Shown in pieces: positions 29,401-38,849 of a stretch of 64,000 bases of DNA; the first letter of the stretch is position 1, and every line of letters starts with the position of its first letter. Location: the NCBI RefSeq assembly GCF_027596085.1, contig NC_072472.1:22153552-22217551 (forward strand), written 5' to 3'. Source of the DNA: Anoplopoma fimbria (Eukaryota; Chordata; Actinopteri; Perciformes; Anoplopomatidae). Below the pieces are notes generated by a model. That model saw nothing but the letters and a program-made list of their open reading frames with translations, did no database searches and had not been told where the DNA came from. The position numbers and the translations under genes are program-made.

Positions 29401-32400
29401 GGGCCCAAACAGATGAGGTTGAGCAACTCATCCTTCGCCATGAGGCCTTCCGCAAGGCTGCTGTAACCTGGAAAGAACGCTTCAGCTCTCTCCGCCAGCT
29501 TTCCGCAGTAAGCTTGACTGTAGATAAATGTTTAATCAGTTTTTTGGTGGAGTCACAATTTAATGCTGCTACATAAAAAAAAAAAGTGACCTTGGGGTGT
29601 TTGCTTAGCAGGCATGGGCGCAAGCCATGAGTTTGCATCGTTTATGGTCCTAAATCTCTTTCATGAGGTTAACTGCATGGTCTATCCTCATTCACTGCAC
29701 CCCATCTGCCTTTCATGCCACATTGCTTAGTAGCCAATAAAACAGACTGTTTTGAAATGAGCAGATCACTCCTGATAACTTGTTGTACCCCCATTTAATT
29801 GGACCATCCTTTGATTTCCAATTTTAAGTGGGTTTATGTAGTGCTATTAGTTATTAAGTTAACTCTCTCTTTAGGCTGAGAAGAAAAAAGAAGAGGAAAT
29901 GAAGACAACCCCACTCTCCAGCCGAAGGATGTTCCCATTATCATGTCTGACTCCCAGCGTTCCCTCAACCAGTGCTACCTCATCTTTCTTGAGGCAGACT
30001 GTACAGGCGCACATAGAACACAAACCCTTACAGACCAGTCTGGATCTGGGTGCCACCCCTGCAAGCCAGAGATTGTCCTCAACCCTAGCCAGCTACAAGC
30101 CAGTTATAAATGGATCAGGCTACCACGGATTGGAACAGCAGAGCAGTGGGAAGTTGGTGAGCTCCTCGTACCTTGGAATGAACCACCAGGCGGCCGGGGG
30201 TGGAAGTGACTCGGGTTTCTCAGCGCTGACCTCCCAGAGCGGTGGAGCAGACACTTCTACTTACCTTGGGATAAACCATCGAACTGCGGGCAGTGTAGAG
30301 AGCTCTGGGTACTTTGGACTGACAACTGGGTGTGTGGGAAGTACGCAAAACCATCAAGGCAGTGGCAGGTTAGGAAGTTCAGGTAACCTAGCTCAGCAGC
30401 CAAGCAGTGGAGGTATGGGAAGCACTGGCTTTGTGCCTCAACAGAATATGGGCAGTTCTGGATATTTGTCTCAACCACAAAACATGGGAAGTTCTGGATA
30501 CTTGGGACATCAGCCTAATTTAGGTAGTACAGGATATTTGGCCCAACAGCCTAACATGGGGAGCTCTGGGTATTTGGCGCAACAGCCTAACATGGGGAGC
30601 TCTGGGTATTTGGCACAACAGCCTAACATGGGGAGCTCTGGGTATTTGGCACAACAGCCTAATATGGGGAGCTCTGGGTATTTGGCACAACAGCCTAATA
30701 TGGGGAGTTCTGGGTATTTGGCACCACAGCCTAATACAGGGAGTTCAGGGTATTTGGCACAACAGCCTAATATGGTGAGTTCTGGATACATAGCACAGAA
30801 TTATCAGAGCAGTGGGGGATTGGGTAGCTCAGGCCTTCTGGCACAAAATAATTACAGCAGTGGAAGTCTGGGCAGTTCTGGTTACCTTGCGCAGAGTGGT
30901 GGCATCATGGACCCTAAAATGGCATATGCATGGCAGCACCTGAAAGCTGACTTCATGCAGCCCAGAATCAACCACATCCACAAGGCTGTTAACCCCTTAC
31001 TAGAGGCCAGCAGAGTGCAGAGGGAACAGTTTGGGGACATCCCAATGGCAGACATGGTGGGGCCAGAGTCAGGGCTGGAGCTCCTCCACGGCCGTCTCCA
31101 GAGGGATCCCCGTGGCAGCCGCTCTGATCCTCAGATGGACCATCTGAGGCGAGAGAGGGAGTACAAGCTGGGAAGACAGACCTCCAGTGAACAGGAGATC
31201 CAGGCCAGGCTGAACGAGTTGCCACTGATTGTACGTCAGGAGCGCTATCGGAGGCGCCTGGAGAGGCAGTCGTCCAGCGAACAGGAGGGGAGCAGCAAGC
31301 AGAGACTACAGAGACAGGACTCGAGTGACCTCGAGGGCTCTGTTAAGGATGGCTCAGACAAACGCTCAGGGTATGTGAATGAGTCATGCTGGTGACAGTG
31401 AAATTCTAATGATCTTTACAAACTTTGGCTTTACTGGTGGCCTATTCAGTACTGTCCTGTGAGATCCTAATGATATTTAATGATTTTATAATGATTGTGT
31501 TCACTGTTTGGGTGACTCATGTCTGTTGTCATTGCAGGGAAAAGAGATCTACCATGGCAGAGATTGTAGAACAGGTCCAGGAGAGGGAGGCAGCGCAGGT
31601 GAGTTAGCTTAAATACAGTATAAAACAAAAATGTTGTGTATGTTCAAATTTTTTGGTGTCTTGGTGTCACATTCTCTTGTTTCTACTTTGTTAGGCACGA
31701 GGAGAACCTTATCGCCCTTCAAGCAGCCTCTCAGCACCAGTGACTCGTTTTGACGGACGCCCTCGTGCCCGAGACCGCCCCAAACCAAGGAGGAGGCCCC
31801 GTCCAAAAGAACCTGAGGAAACACGACGTTCTCGCTCGGCTCCAGCTACTGGTGCCCCAACGACACCTCAGCCGCCTTCACACACTGCCCAGAATGAAGG
31901 CTTCCTCTATCGCAAAAAGGCCACCGCCTCTGACCTTGAAGCTCAGCAGAGAAGCCCAAACAGGTACAACTGCTACTTGTAAAAATAGCTTACAATTCAT
32001 AATTTGCTAATCCCCATAACCTACAAGCAACTGTCCAATCATAGTTTAGCAACTGCAACCAATCAAAACAGAAGGCCTGTTGTTGTCAAACTTTGGATTT
32101 TTTACGTATGCTAAATAAGTGTCCACAGGCACTAAAAAGAGTGATACTCGCAATTTAAAGCGTTTGGTGGGTGGTTACTTTCCAAAACCAAAGGCACAAG
32201 AGTAAAAGTGTAAGAAATGAATAATACACTGTATTTAACTGATCTAACGTAAGATGCCAATGATAGCATGTCCATATTACTAGTTTACAACCTTTAGATC
32301 CCAATCTTTACTTCCAAGGCTAAGGGGCGCCTTATGGACTACCGTACTCGTAGTGATTTGTCGGGTTACGTGTAAGAAAAGCTCTGGTCACGATTACTGT

Positions 32401-35400
32401 GTTGTATTTCCCTTCTGTGTGGAAGTTAATACGGGAAGCTGTCAGAGTTTTGGCTAACACTAGTTGCTTTGTCCTGAATTTAATGAATTTTGGGAAGTTT
32501 ACACTCCAGCACTGTCAGCCAAACACATCTGTTAGTACTCACACTAAAAGCCTTTTTCTTAAAAATAAATGTGAAAACATCCTGTTGGAAAATGTACAAA
32601 AGTATACAAGCTAAGCATCCAAACTGGGTTTCGTTAATATACTTGTAACGCTAAGACTAACTCTCTATTAGGGGTGTGTAAAAATATCGATATAGCTTAC
32701 TATTATGATCATTTTAACCATAGTGTAGTGTAACGATTGTGTATCGATATGTCCACAACTACTATCGTTCCTCAAAAAATCCCGTTTTAAACAGATTTAA
32801 AATGTAATTTAAATCGCCTCCTCCTCCGCTGCTGTAACGCAAGATGTCAACTTCTGAGCTAAGGACAGTGACCTACCAGCCTCTCACATGATATGGCCAA
32901 AATCACAACATGGCGTCTCACAACTAAGTGGCCGTATACTGTAGAGCGGCACTATGTGATCCCGAATCATTTCTGCCGACACATGATGGATGCAGCAGTG
33001 TAGTGCCCGGGATTTACAAAGAGGTGACGAAACATATCAAGACATCGCTCCACCCCGCTGTGAAAGTAGCCCTGGTGTGGACGACTTGAAAACCGAGTCG
33101 AAAGTTAGGATTACCACATTGCGACAACACAGCACGGGAGCCATACAGGCAGTAACATCGCGGCGTTTCTGAAAACTGAACCTGGAGGAATGGGACATAA
33201 ATGGGAAGGACCCAGCCATAGTGACTAACAAATTTACTTAATGCAGTTTATTTCATATAATGATTATGGCATCTACATGCAAGTTAAGAGGGGTCAGAGA
33301 CACAATAAGAAAATAATTCAGTATCTATTTTATTTTTAAATGAAGTTATGGCAAGTGCATTTAAGTAAAAAAGTGTTGAATGACACAATGAGAATACAAT
33401 ATGCACTTTATTTTCATATAGTTTTTCATGGCAAGTGCATTTCAGCAGTAGTTTTGTAGTTTTGATGCAATTTGTCCGCTGAGTTATCAACATGTTAGGT
33501 ACGTATTAGACTATCCAGGTGGTATAGTTGTAGTTTCAGCTCTATTGTTTATATATATTTTTTTTAAAGGGTATTGCTATATATTGCAATATGTGTCGTA
33601 TTGAAATATATCGTGACACGTGTATTGCGATATGTAACGATTGTGAGGTGCTTGCCAATACACATCCCTACTATATACTGCAACAAAAGAGCAATGCAGG
33701 AACGGAAAGCGTGACAATCATAGCAACAGTAACTAAGGGGGGTGGGGTTAAGCAAAAAATTAATTAAATCAAATTAGTGTTAAGAAGATTTTAATCTTTA
33801 GCTTATTTTTGTACCTTTAAGGTTACTGTGTCACATGTTTATTCAAGGACAGAATATCCTTATTATTATGTGTTGTGTCCATCTTTATTTTAATACGCAT
33901 TTGAAATAAATTAAAAGTTATGTGACATGTATTCATTCGTAATCTGTTGAGATCAGCTTAATGTGTAATTTTAATTTTACAGCAAGTCCTGGACGAACGT
34001 ATTTTGTGTGCTGAAGGAGGGACAGCTGACCTTCTACAAGGATGCTAGGCACCGAACCACACCTTACAATGAGGAGCCCCCAGTAGACCTTTGTAACTGC
34101 ACGTTTGATCCTTCAATGGGATATAAGAAGAAGAAAAATGTCTTCATTCTTCAGTAAGAGCTTTCCTATTGTGGCAAATTTGAATGGCAAAAATTGTGAT
34201 TTTACTGATTCTCAAGTGTAATGCTGCTTTACAATACCATTGAGAAATGATAGCCTATCTCATCAGATTTAAGGTAAAATCATTAAATCACAGAATATGC
34301 AATATTATTATTCATTAGAGATGTAAAAGGCATTGCTGTGCATGAGAAACTGACAATCCCTGTTGATTTTCTCTGCAACAGAATGAACGATGGAATCAAC
34401 TTGGCATTCCATGCAAAAGATGAGGTAAGAACATTCATATTTGAGTTATGTTTAAGAAAAGCAGACATTAGGACATAATCCACTTTACTTACTTTAGACT
34501 TTCTATGGGCCACATAATATGTCCATGAAGGGCTGTACCTCTAAGAAAAAATATGAAATGTCACTGAATAGACTATGTAGTCACCATAGCTAGATAAAAT
34601 ATTCCATTGGGGTAGGCTTAACAGCCCCGTAGCAGGTCGAAACAGCATCAGGGGTGACTACTTTTTTATTTATTATTTTTAATAAAGTCTGTCAATGTCG
34701 GATAATAGAAAAAATGGGTTTCACATAGCTTTTTAGGGTTTTGCTCGACCAGCCACCATAGTTCTGGCACTTTCTAGAACTAAAATTGAGAAAACGTGAA
34801 GTGCCCTCTCGGGTGCCCTACATGTTAGAAAACTTTCTGCGCTCTTTCGGTGGTTTTGATCTTTGTGAGGTTTGCTCAAGATAAAGAAATGTATGGAACA
34901 TCACCAGCCATATCTTGTGAACAATAAAAAACAAAAAACAAGGACTTAGAACGTGCAGCAAAATGGTTTGATATTTACTTTCACTTAAACTAAATCGTTA
35001 AAATAAAAACATTCTGTTTAGTCTTTATATGTTTTGATCAACAACTGATGAAAACAAATGTCAGACATCGCATCAGTTTGTCTATTTTTAATTTCCTTTG
35101 CAGTACAACTTTTCCAGGTGAATCTTATAAGCTATCTAGCCTACAAAATTATGTTAGAGGTGCACCTTTTACAGGTGAAGTTAATAAGTTATCTAGTATG
35201 CAAACTGACGTTAGCAATGCACCTTTTACAGGGGAAGTTAGTTAGCTACCTAGCCTGTCAACTGACATTAAAACTGCACCTTTTCTAGGTAAAGTTATTT
35301 AGCTACTGTTACAACTGCAGCGGAATATTTATCTTTTGATGCTTCAGGGAATTATCTCAATGCAATCCCAATTGAATATGTAGCCTTCTCATCACTGTAC

Positions 35401-37268
35401 TTGGGTGCACAAGAGACTTATGAAAGACTTTTATTTATTATGACCAGCGGAAATTAAACTGCTTTTTTTTCTGGGGCATACATCGGTCTGTAATTACCTT
35501 GACCTGTTATCCCCTTCGAGAAAAAAAAATGCAAACCAAATTTTTCATTTCATGGCACCCCTTAGTTTTGCATTACTCTGTTTTCAATCTACAAAGATGG
35601 AGAGTTAAATTCGACACAGCCAAACAAATCTAGCATAAAGCAGTAGGCTAACGTCAGCGTTCTAACAAAGGCAGGCAGACATAACACAAGACACACAGAC
35701 CCTAAAATACAGCCCACATAAGCTTTACTGCTTGAGTCTCCAACTAAAACACATGACACACCTAGTGTCCTGCACCAACACTTGTTGAACAAGCCACCAC
35801 ACACCTGGAAAAGGTGCACTGCTACGTCAGCTTTGCAGGCTAGGTGGCAAATTAACTTCACCTTGAAAAGGTGGACTGTGAAAGTTAGTTTGTAGATTAG
35901 GTAGCTTTTTAACTTCACCTGGGAAAGGTGGAAAGGGTGCACTGCTAATGTCAGTTTGCAGACTAGATAGCTTATTAACTTCACCTGGAAAAGGTCCACC
36001 GCTAACGTAAGTTTGCAGACTAGCTAGCTAATTAGCTGCTCAGTTGCAGCACATTAAACAGCATGTTAACTTACCTGCAAATGTCACTTAAAGAACCACC
36101 ACACACCTGGAAAAAAAAGTGCACTGCTAACATCAGTTTGCAGGCTAGGTAGCAATTTTACTTGACCTGGAAATGGTGCATTGCTCACCTCACTTGGCAA
36201 ACTAGGTGGCTAGCTTGGTCCTGCACCAGCACAGTTAGGTTCACATGTCTCTCCTTCTCTATGGTGTAACAGCAGTTCTCTGGCAGCCTGCCAGCTGCTG
36301 TCATCAGACACAGACAGGCACACGCATATCAAGTCGGCTGAGACGAACGTTTTTCATATTTCCCCAAATATCTTTTTACTCCTTTTAATAGCAGAAAACT
36401 ATTTCAATTATAATTTTATAAAACAATTCAATACTGAATGGGATTTCAATTGGAATTGAACATGCACCTCATCTACTATAAAACTGCAGGCCTACTTAAA
36501 GGTACAGTTCACCCCTAAATCAAGAAGACACATTTTTTCCTCTTACCTGTAGCGCTATTCATGTATCTAGATTGTTTTTGTTTGATACGTCTTGTTTTAA
36601 AGATATCAGCCAAAGAGATTCCTCAATTCCTCTCTAATATAATGTAACAATATGGCACTTGGCTTTTGGTGCTCAGAGCACAAAAATAATTACATTAAAA
36701 AAAAACTCACGCACCACCAGACTAGCTAACGTTCTGCTCATCCATGAGGACGCCCGTTAATGTCGACATCCCGTGCTGTCACAAGCGTTCATGAGTAGAT
36801 CCACGCTTTGAATTAGTTTCTCTTCTCTGTTACTGGTTAAAATTCTGGTCTAAAAAGATGAAATGATGTGAATCCCAAAACACAATATTAAAAACATGCA
36901 ATAAGAGGAAGATTACACAAGAGAGAGACTCCTTATATAAGACGTGTCTCATTCGCTGTTCCCTGTAGGAGGACCTGAAGGCCTGGACTTCGAACATCAC
37001 CACCTGTATAGCTGAGCACGAGTCCATGGGCAAGTGGGACAAGCCGGGAACCTCGTCCATGGACCCCGACAACTCGGAGAGGAAAGAGAAGTCGGAGGGG
37101 GACGCGGACGCCAGGTCAGAGAGGTCTGAGCTGGCTGAAGGGGAGGAGCGGTCCGAGAAGGAGAGGTCAGAGAAAGGGGACGGCTCGGAGAAGTTAGACA
37201 CGTCAGAAATTGCCGACAAAATGGAGGGCGGGGCGGGGGGCTCCAGCACGTCCGGGAAGAGCAAATGA
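11831..37268 (+). CDS. sptbn4: Beta-IV spectrin (sptbn4), repeats 10-17, variable domain and PH domain
   Basis: Nineteen exons were read: 11831-11953, 20936-21199, 22414-22647, 22871-22959, 23041-23319, 23414-23544, 23711-23915, 26547-26792, 26926-27060, 27353-27594, 28739-28877, 29013-29097, 29296-29507, 29875-31370, 31538-31598, 31695-31963, 33983-34153, 34382-34424 and 36969-37268. Phases agree at every junction except one base missing in exon 4. The product is about 1,574 aa: 7.5 spectrin repeats (to ~795), a long variable domain (~796-1380) and a PH domain (~1385-1493) with an acidic Ser-rich tail. Near-identity to mammalian beta-IV ([36 protein letters not shown]) sets the paralogue. 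Beta-IV spectrin links ankyrin-G and channels to the membrane skeleton at axon initial segments and nodes. The N-terminal half with its actin-binding CH domains is not in this window. Confidence 0.95.
11995..12042 (+). repeat. (GGAT)n tetranucleotide microsatellite
   Basis: About eleven GGAT units lie 40 bases downstream of the first visible sptbn4 donor site, in the intron. Open frames across it are artefacts of the repeat. Confidence 0.9.
14105..14455 (-). repeat. Dispersed teleost repeat (GGGCTGCAACTA family)
   Basis: Read on the minus strand it begins AGGGCTGCAACTATCACTTT and runs through ATTAATTAATCTGC to the AAAGCTGTTCAGTTTACAAT block. This is the layout of a very common fish MITE-like repeat. 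A diverged second copy lies at 28030-28330 in opposite orientation. Confidence 0.6.
14577..15070 (+). repeat. Dispersed repeat family A, copy 1
   Basis: Shares long blocks with 16430-16815 and 41785-42305: GGAGGCAACCTCC at one end, ATAGAAGTCTATGAGAAAATGA, TGTAAACATGAGTTTATGGT, ATACAGCATGATGTTCATTT and GACCATAAAGCA, then TGTGATTGACAGG and a terminal block with AACGGC..ACCAATGA. This copy is in plus orientation and the others are reversed. Confidence 0.8.
16430..16815 (-). repeat. Dispersed repeat family A, copy 2 (inverted to copy 1)
   Basis: Same blocks as at 14577-15070 but reverse-complemented, with about 120 bases deleted near its left end. With copy 1 it makes an inverted pair around 1.36 kb of unique intron sequence. 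Confidence 0.8.
16820..19420. other. Intron sequence, nothing recognised
   Basis: AT-rich with short frames only. No conserved-looking block or mobile element terminus was seen. Confidence 0.45.
19430..20350. promoter_or_regulatory. GC/purine-rich block in sptbn4 intron, possible regulatory element
   Basis: Composition departs from the AT-rich intron: a CT-rich strand at 19485-19590, a mirrored GA-rich tract at 19620-19720 and a G-rich stretch around 20280-20300. The sequence GCACTGCATTATGA recurs in part at 19665 and 19780. No coding signal. A second internal promoter or conserved non-coding element is possible but unproven. Confidence 0.3.
22871..22959 (+). other. sptbn4: sptbn4 exon 4 with a one-base deficit
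   Basis: The acceptor (TTGATAG) and donor (CAG|GTAAGT) are clear and flanking exons are phase 0, so the exon should be a multiple of three, but it is 89 bases. It starts in the phase-0 frame as LWIQERLP, but after CTTCCC at 22889-22894 the homologous sequence continues one frame over ([22 protein letters not shown]). Mammalian beta-IV reads WVQERLPLA here. One C missing from the CCC run explains everything. It is either an assembly homopolymer error or a true frameshift. Confidence 0.8.
23916..26546 (+). other. sptbn4 intron of 2.6 kb
   Basis: AT-rich, no additional exon seen. It ends with a (TAA)n microsatellite 120 bases before the next exon. Confidence 0.6.
26366..26425 (+). repeat. (TAA)n microsatellite
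   Basis: About nineteen uninterrupted AAT/TAA units in the intron before the sptbn4 exon at 26547. Confidence 0.93.
26547..27594 (+). other. sptbn4: sptbn4 exons carrying the ankyrin-binding repeat region (14-15)
   Basis: Exons 26547-26792, 26926-27060 and 27353-27594 encode the end of repeat 14 and repeat 15. The segment [20 protein letters not shown] followed by YAGEKAEAI matches the part of beta spectrins known to bind the ZU5 domain of ankyrins. It is intact, so the short isoform could still be recruited by ankyrin-G without the actin-binding domain. The intron between the last two exons starts with GC, not GT. Confidence 0.75.
28030..28330 (+). repeat. Dispersed teleost repeat, second diverged copy
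   Basis: Contains GTTAATCAATT, TTTTCAAGCCAAA, GATTGTAAACTGAATATCTTTGGGT, TTGGGCTTTAGG and AATAAATAATTGAAAT, in the same order as the reverse complement of 14105-14455. Lies in an sptbn4 intron. Confidence 0.5.
29875..31370 (+). other. sptbn4: sptbn4 large variable-domain exon with 12-residue tandem repeats
   Basis: A single 1,496-base exon with an uninterrupted frame encodes the beta-IV specific region between repeat 17 and the PH domain. The first third is Ser/Gly-rich with repeated YLGMNH/YLGINH-like units. Bases 30448-30807 hold ten 36-base units reading [12 protein letters not shown] with small variations. The last third is charged and carries [16 protein letters not shown] and RQDSSDLE, the fish counterpart of the ERQES motifs of mammalian beta-IV. 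The whole segment lacks any fold signature and is probably disordered. Confidence 0.9.
30448..30807 (+). repeat. sptbn4: Coding minisatellite: ten 36-bp units (GSSGYL repeats)
   Basis: Unit starts lie every 36 bases from 30448 to 30772. Four central units are almost identical at DNA level (CATGGGGAGCTCTGGGTATT), which points to recent unequal exchange or slippage. Edge units are more diverged ([33 protein letters not shown]). The frame is kept throughout and flanking non-repeat sequence has related SSGYL/SSGLL blocks. Confidence 0.93.
32669..33671. mobile_element. Non-autonomous hAT-like DNA transposon in an sptbn4 intron
   Basis: The left end TTAGGGGTGTGTAAAAATAT and the right end (reverse complement TAGGGATGTGTATTGGCAAG) share a 12-base terminal repeat with one mismatch. 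ATCGATA/CGATAT-rich subterminal sequence occurs at both ends. The plus strand at 33080-33230 gives broken frames resembling the hAT core (VAL..TT, then [17 protein letters not shown]), so this is probably a deletion derivative of an autonomous element about 1.0 kb long. Confidence 0.55.
35110..35310 (+). repeat. 57-bp tandem repeat array, forward arm
   Basis: TTTTCCAGGTGAA-like unit starts fall at 35110, 35167, 35224 and 35281, a period of exactly 57 bases. Each unit continues with TTATAAGCTATCTAGCCT-like and ACTGACGTTAGC-like segments and ends in TGCACC. Lies in an sptbn4 intron. Confidence 0.85.
35800..36215 (-). repeat. 57-bp tandem repeat array, inverted arm
   Basis: The reverse complement of the unit at 35110-35310 repeats here, with AAGGTG marks at 35811, 35868 and 35925 (57-base period), then 35991 and later diverged copies to about 36215. 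It forms a large inverted repeat with the forward arm around a spacer of about 490 bases. Confidence 0.8.
36496..36705 (+). repeat. Dispersed teleost repeat (TTTTTCCTCTTACCTGTAG family)
   Basis: The order GTTCACCCCTAAATCAAG, TTTTTCCTCTTACCTGTAG, AGATATCAGCC, GAGATT..CTCTAATATAATG and GGCACTTGGCTTTTGGTGCT is that of a very common short fish repeat. Lies in the last sptbn4 intron. Confidence 0.65.
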
Positions 37269-38840
37269 GGAGCCCCCTTTGTTTGTTTTTAACATTACTC
37301 ACTGACTAAAGGTCGTAGAAGGCGGTGGGTGGGAGGGACGGATGGAGAGCATGTGCAGCTACGTTTGCAGATCCTCAGTCACAGAGCCGGAACACACCGA
37401 GGCCATGGTCCTCGGACTGACTATTGTTACTGTGACAGACTAATCTCTCAGCCCCTCCCCTTCACCCAGGCAATACATCAGTGCTTGCATTGTGCCACCT
37501 GCTGGTAGATAGGAGGTCGACCCACACAGACAGACAGACAGACAGACAGATAGACAGACAGACTCCAACAAGTGGTCCCAGGAATTAGTCACTGTCACGT
37601 CCCATTGTTGATCGTTTTAATCTCTTGGATTCACAGCATCTTTCTGTATGTATCTTTGACTGATAATGTAATGCTCTGTCTAGCTAGACAAACCTCGAGA
37701 AGTGAATGAAATGTTTCACAATATCAAAAAAAAAGGGAAAAAAAGTTTTTTGAAGCAATATACTTTTTTTATTTCTTCTCTTTGTCAAAGAGATAAAAGG
37801 AGGGAAAATGGAAACAAGGAATACTCGCAAATGTGAACTCTATGATTTGTCACATCCACGTAAGCTAACTCCAGGCAGTTGTGCACCTTAGACACTTGAC
37901 ACATCTGTATACTAATCATACTGACATGTAATCCCATCACATGGCTAGCTTTGAATCATGTTATTATAACGGAATGCTGGTGTTACCCACCTGACTTCAT
38001 TGGTGTCAATGAATACACAGTTCTACAGTCTCTTCTCAGTTTTTTTTTTAAAACAATTTTCATTACTATTATTGTTTGTCCACAACGATCCATGTAAAAA
38101 ATAAAATAAAAAAAAAGAGCTTTCCATCAAATTCTAATCCAAGGTGTGTTCAAAGTGGCAATGCTCAAAGTAATACTAAGCCTAATGTGACACAATGCCT
38201 TTGTATACATGACAAAAAATCTGAACATTGCATGAAAAAAGTCTACTAGTGCACCTGTTGAACTTGCCTTTATTTTTTATGTTCGTGAAATAGGTCGGGC
38301 AGAATTGGAATTGCAATAATTGAATGTGAGTTTGGGTGGCGCAAATTGTATTTTACTATCACGGTCCACTTCTGATAATCCAGAGGTAAGTTTGACAAAG
38401 TGGGGTTGACTTCTTAACCACAGCCCGCATGAGAAGATAGAGATGGTTTGGGTTTTTTTTGGAGACAGGGGTTATACCAGAGAAGAGACTACTCCTTGAT
38501 CTGTAACATGAATTAAGACGCCAAATGGCCCCTCTGCTGTTTGTACTGTATTACTGCAATTCATTTCCCACAGAATGTATTGATTTCAGCTGTGAAATGT
38601 TCCGTCGCCGCCGCGTTTTGCGGTTTCCCCAAAAATTGTAAAAAAACAACGCCCTGAAGTGGTTTCAGTGAGAGTTGAGCCTCTCTGTACCCTGTGTGTT
38701 TCATTTGAAGTTCCAAATCGATCGGAATCTCTCCATCAAAAGGCAAGTTAAATGTAAAACTGTCATGATTCGAGTCATGAATTGTATATACCTATCTTTG
38801 TATGTATACCAATAAATCCTGTGCTCTAATAAAACAATAC
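37269..38840 (+). other. sptbn4: sptbn4 3'UTR
   Basis: Follows the TGA at 37266-37268. It includes a (GACA)n tract at 37527-37562 and A-rich stretches. AATAAA signals at 38811 and 38828 give a plausible end near 38,850, and weaker A-rich candidates lie near 38,100. The extent is inferred from signals only. Confidence 0.5.
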
Positions 38841-38849
38841 TCTGAACTG

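Larger units (their letters stand above)
31695..37268 (+). other. sptbn4: sptbn4 PH domain and acidic tail exons
   Basis: Exon 31695-31963 carries the Arg/Pro-rich linker and the start of the PH domain (NEGFLYRKK). Exon 33983-34153 reads [20 protein letters not shown] and [11 protein letters not shown]. Exon 34382-34424 reads [13 protein letters not shown]. Exon 36969-37268 ends the domain with [19 protein letters not shown], then a tail of repeated SE/RSE/KSE units and the TGA at 37266. PH domains of beta spectrins bind phosphoinositides. The Ser/Glu repeats of the tail are not alignable by eye with mammals. Confidence 0.88.

Noticed and set aside
30510..30791. Minus-strand 93-aa ORF with a regular YPELP..LGCCAK repeat
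   Set aside because: Shadow of the in-frame 36-bp sptbn4 coding repeat on the plus strand.
30448..30807. CRISPR-like regular repeat
   Set aside because: Units are contiguous with no unique spacers and encode a repeated peptide in a eukaryotic exon.
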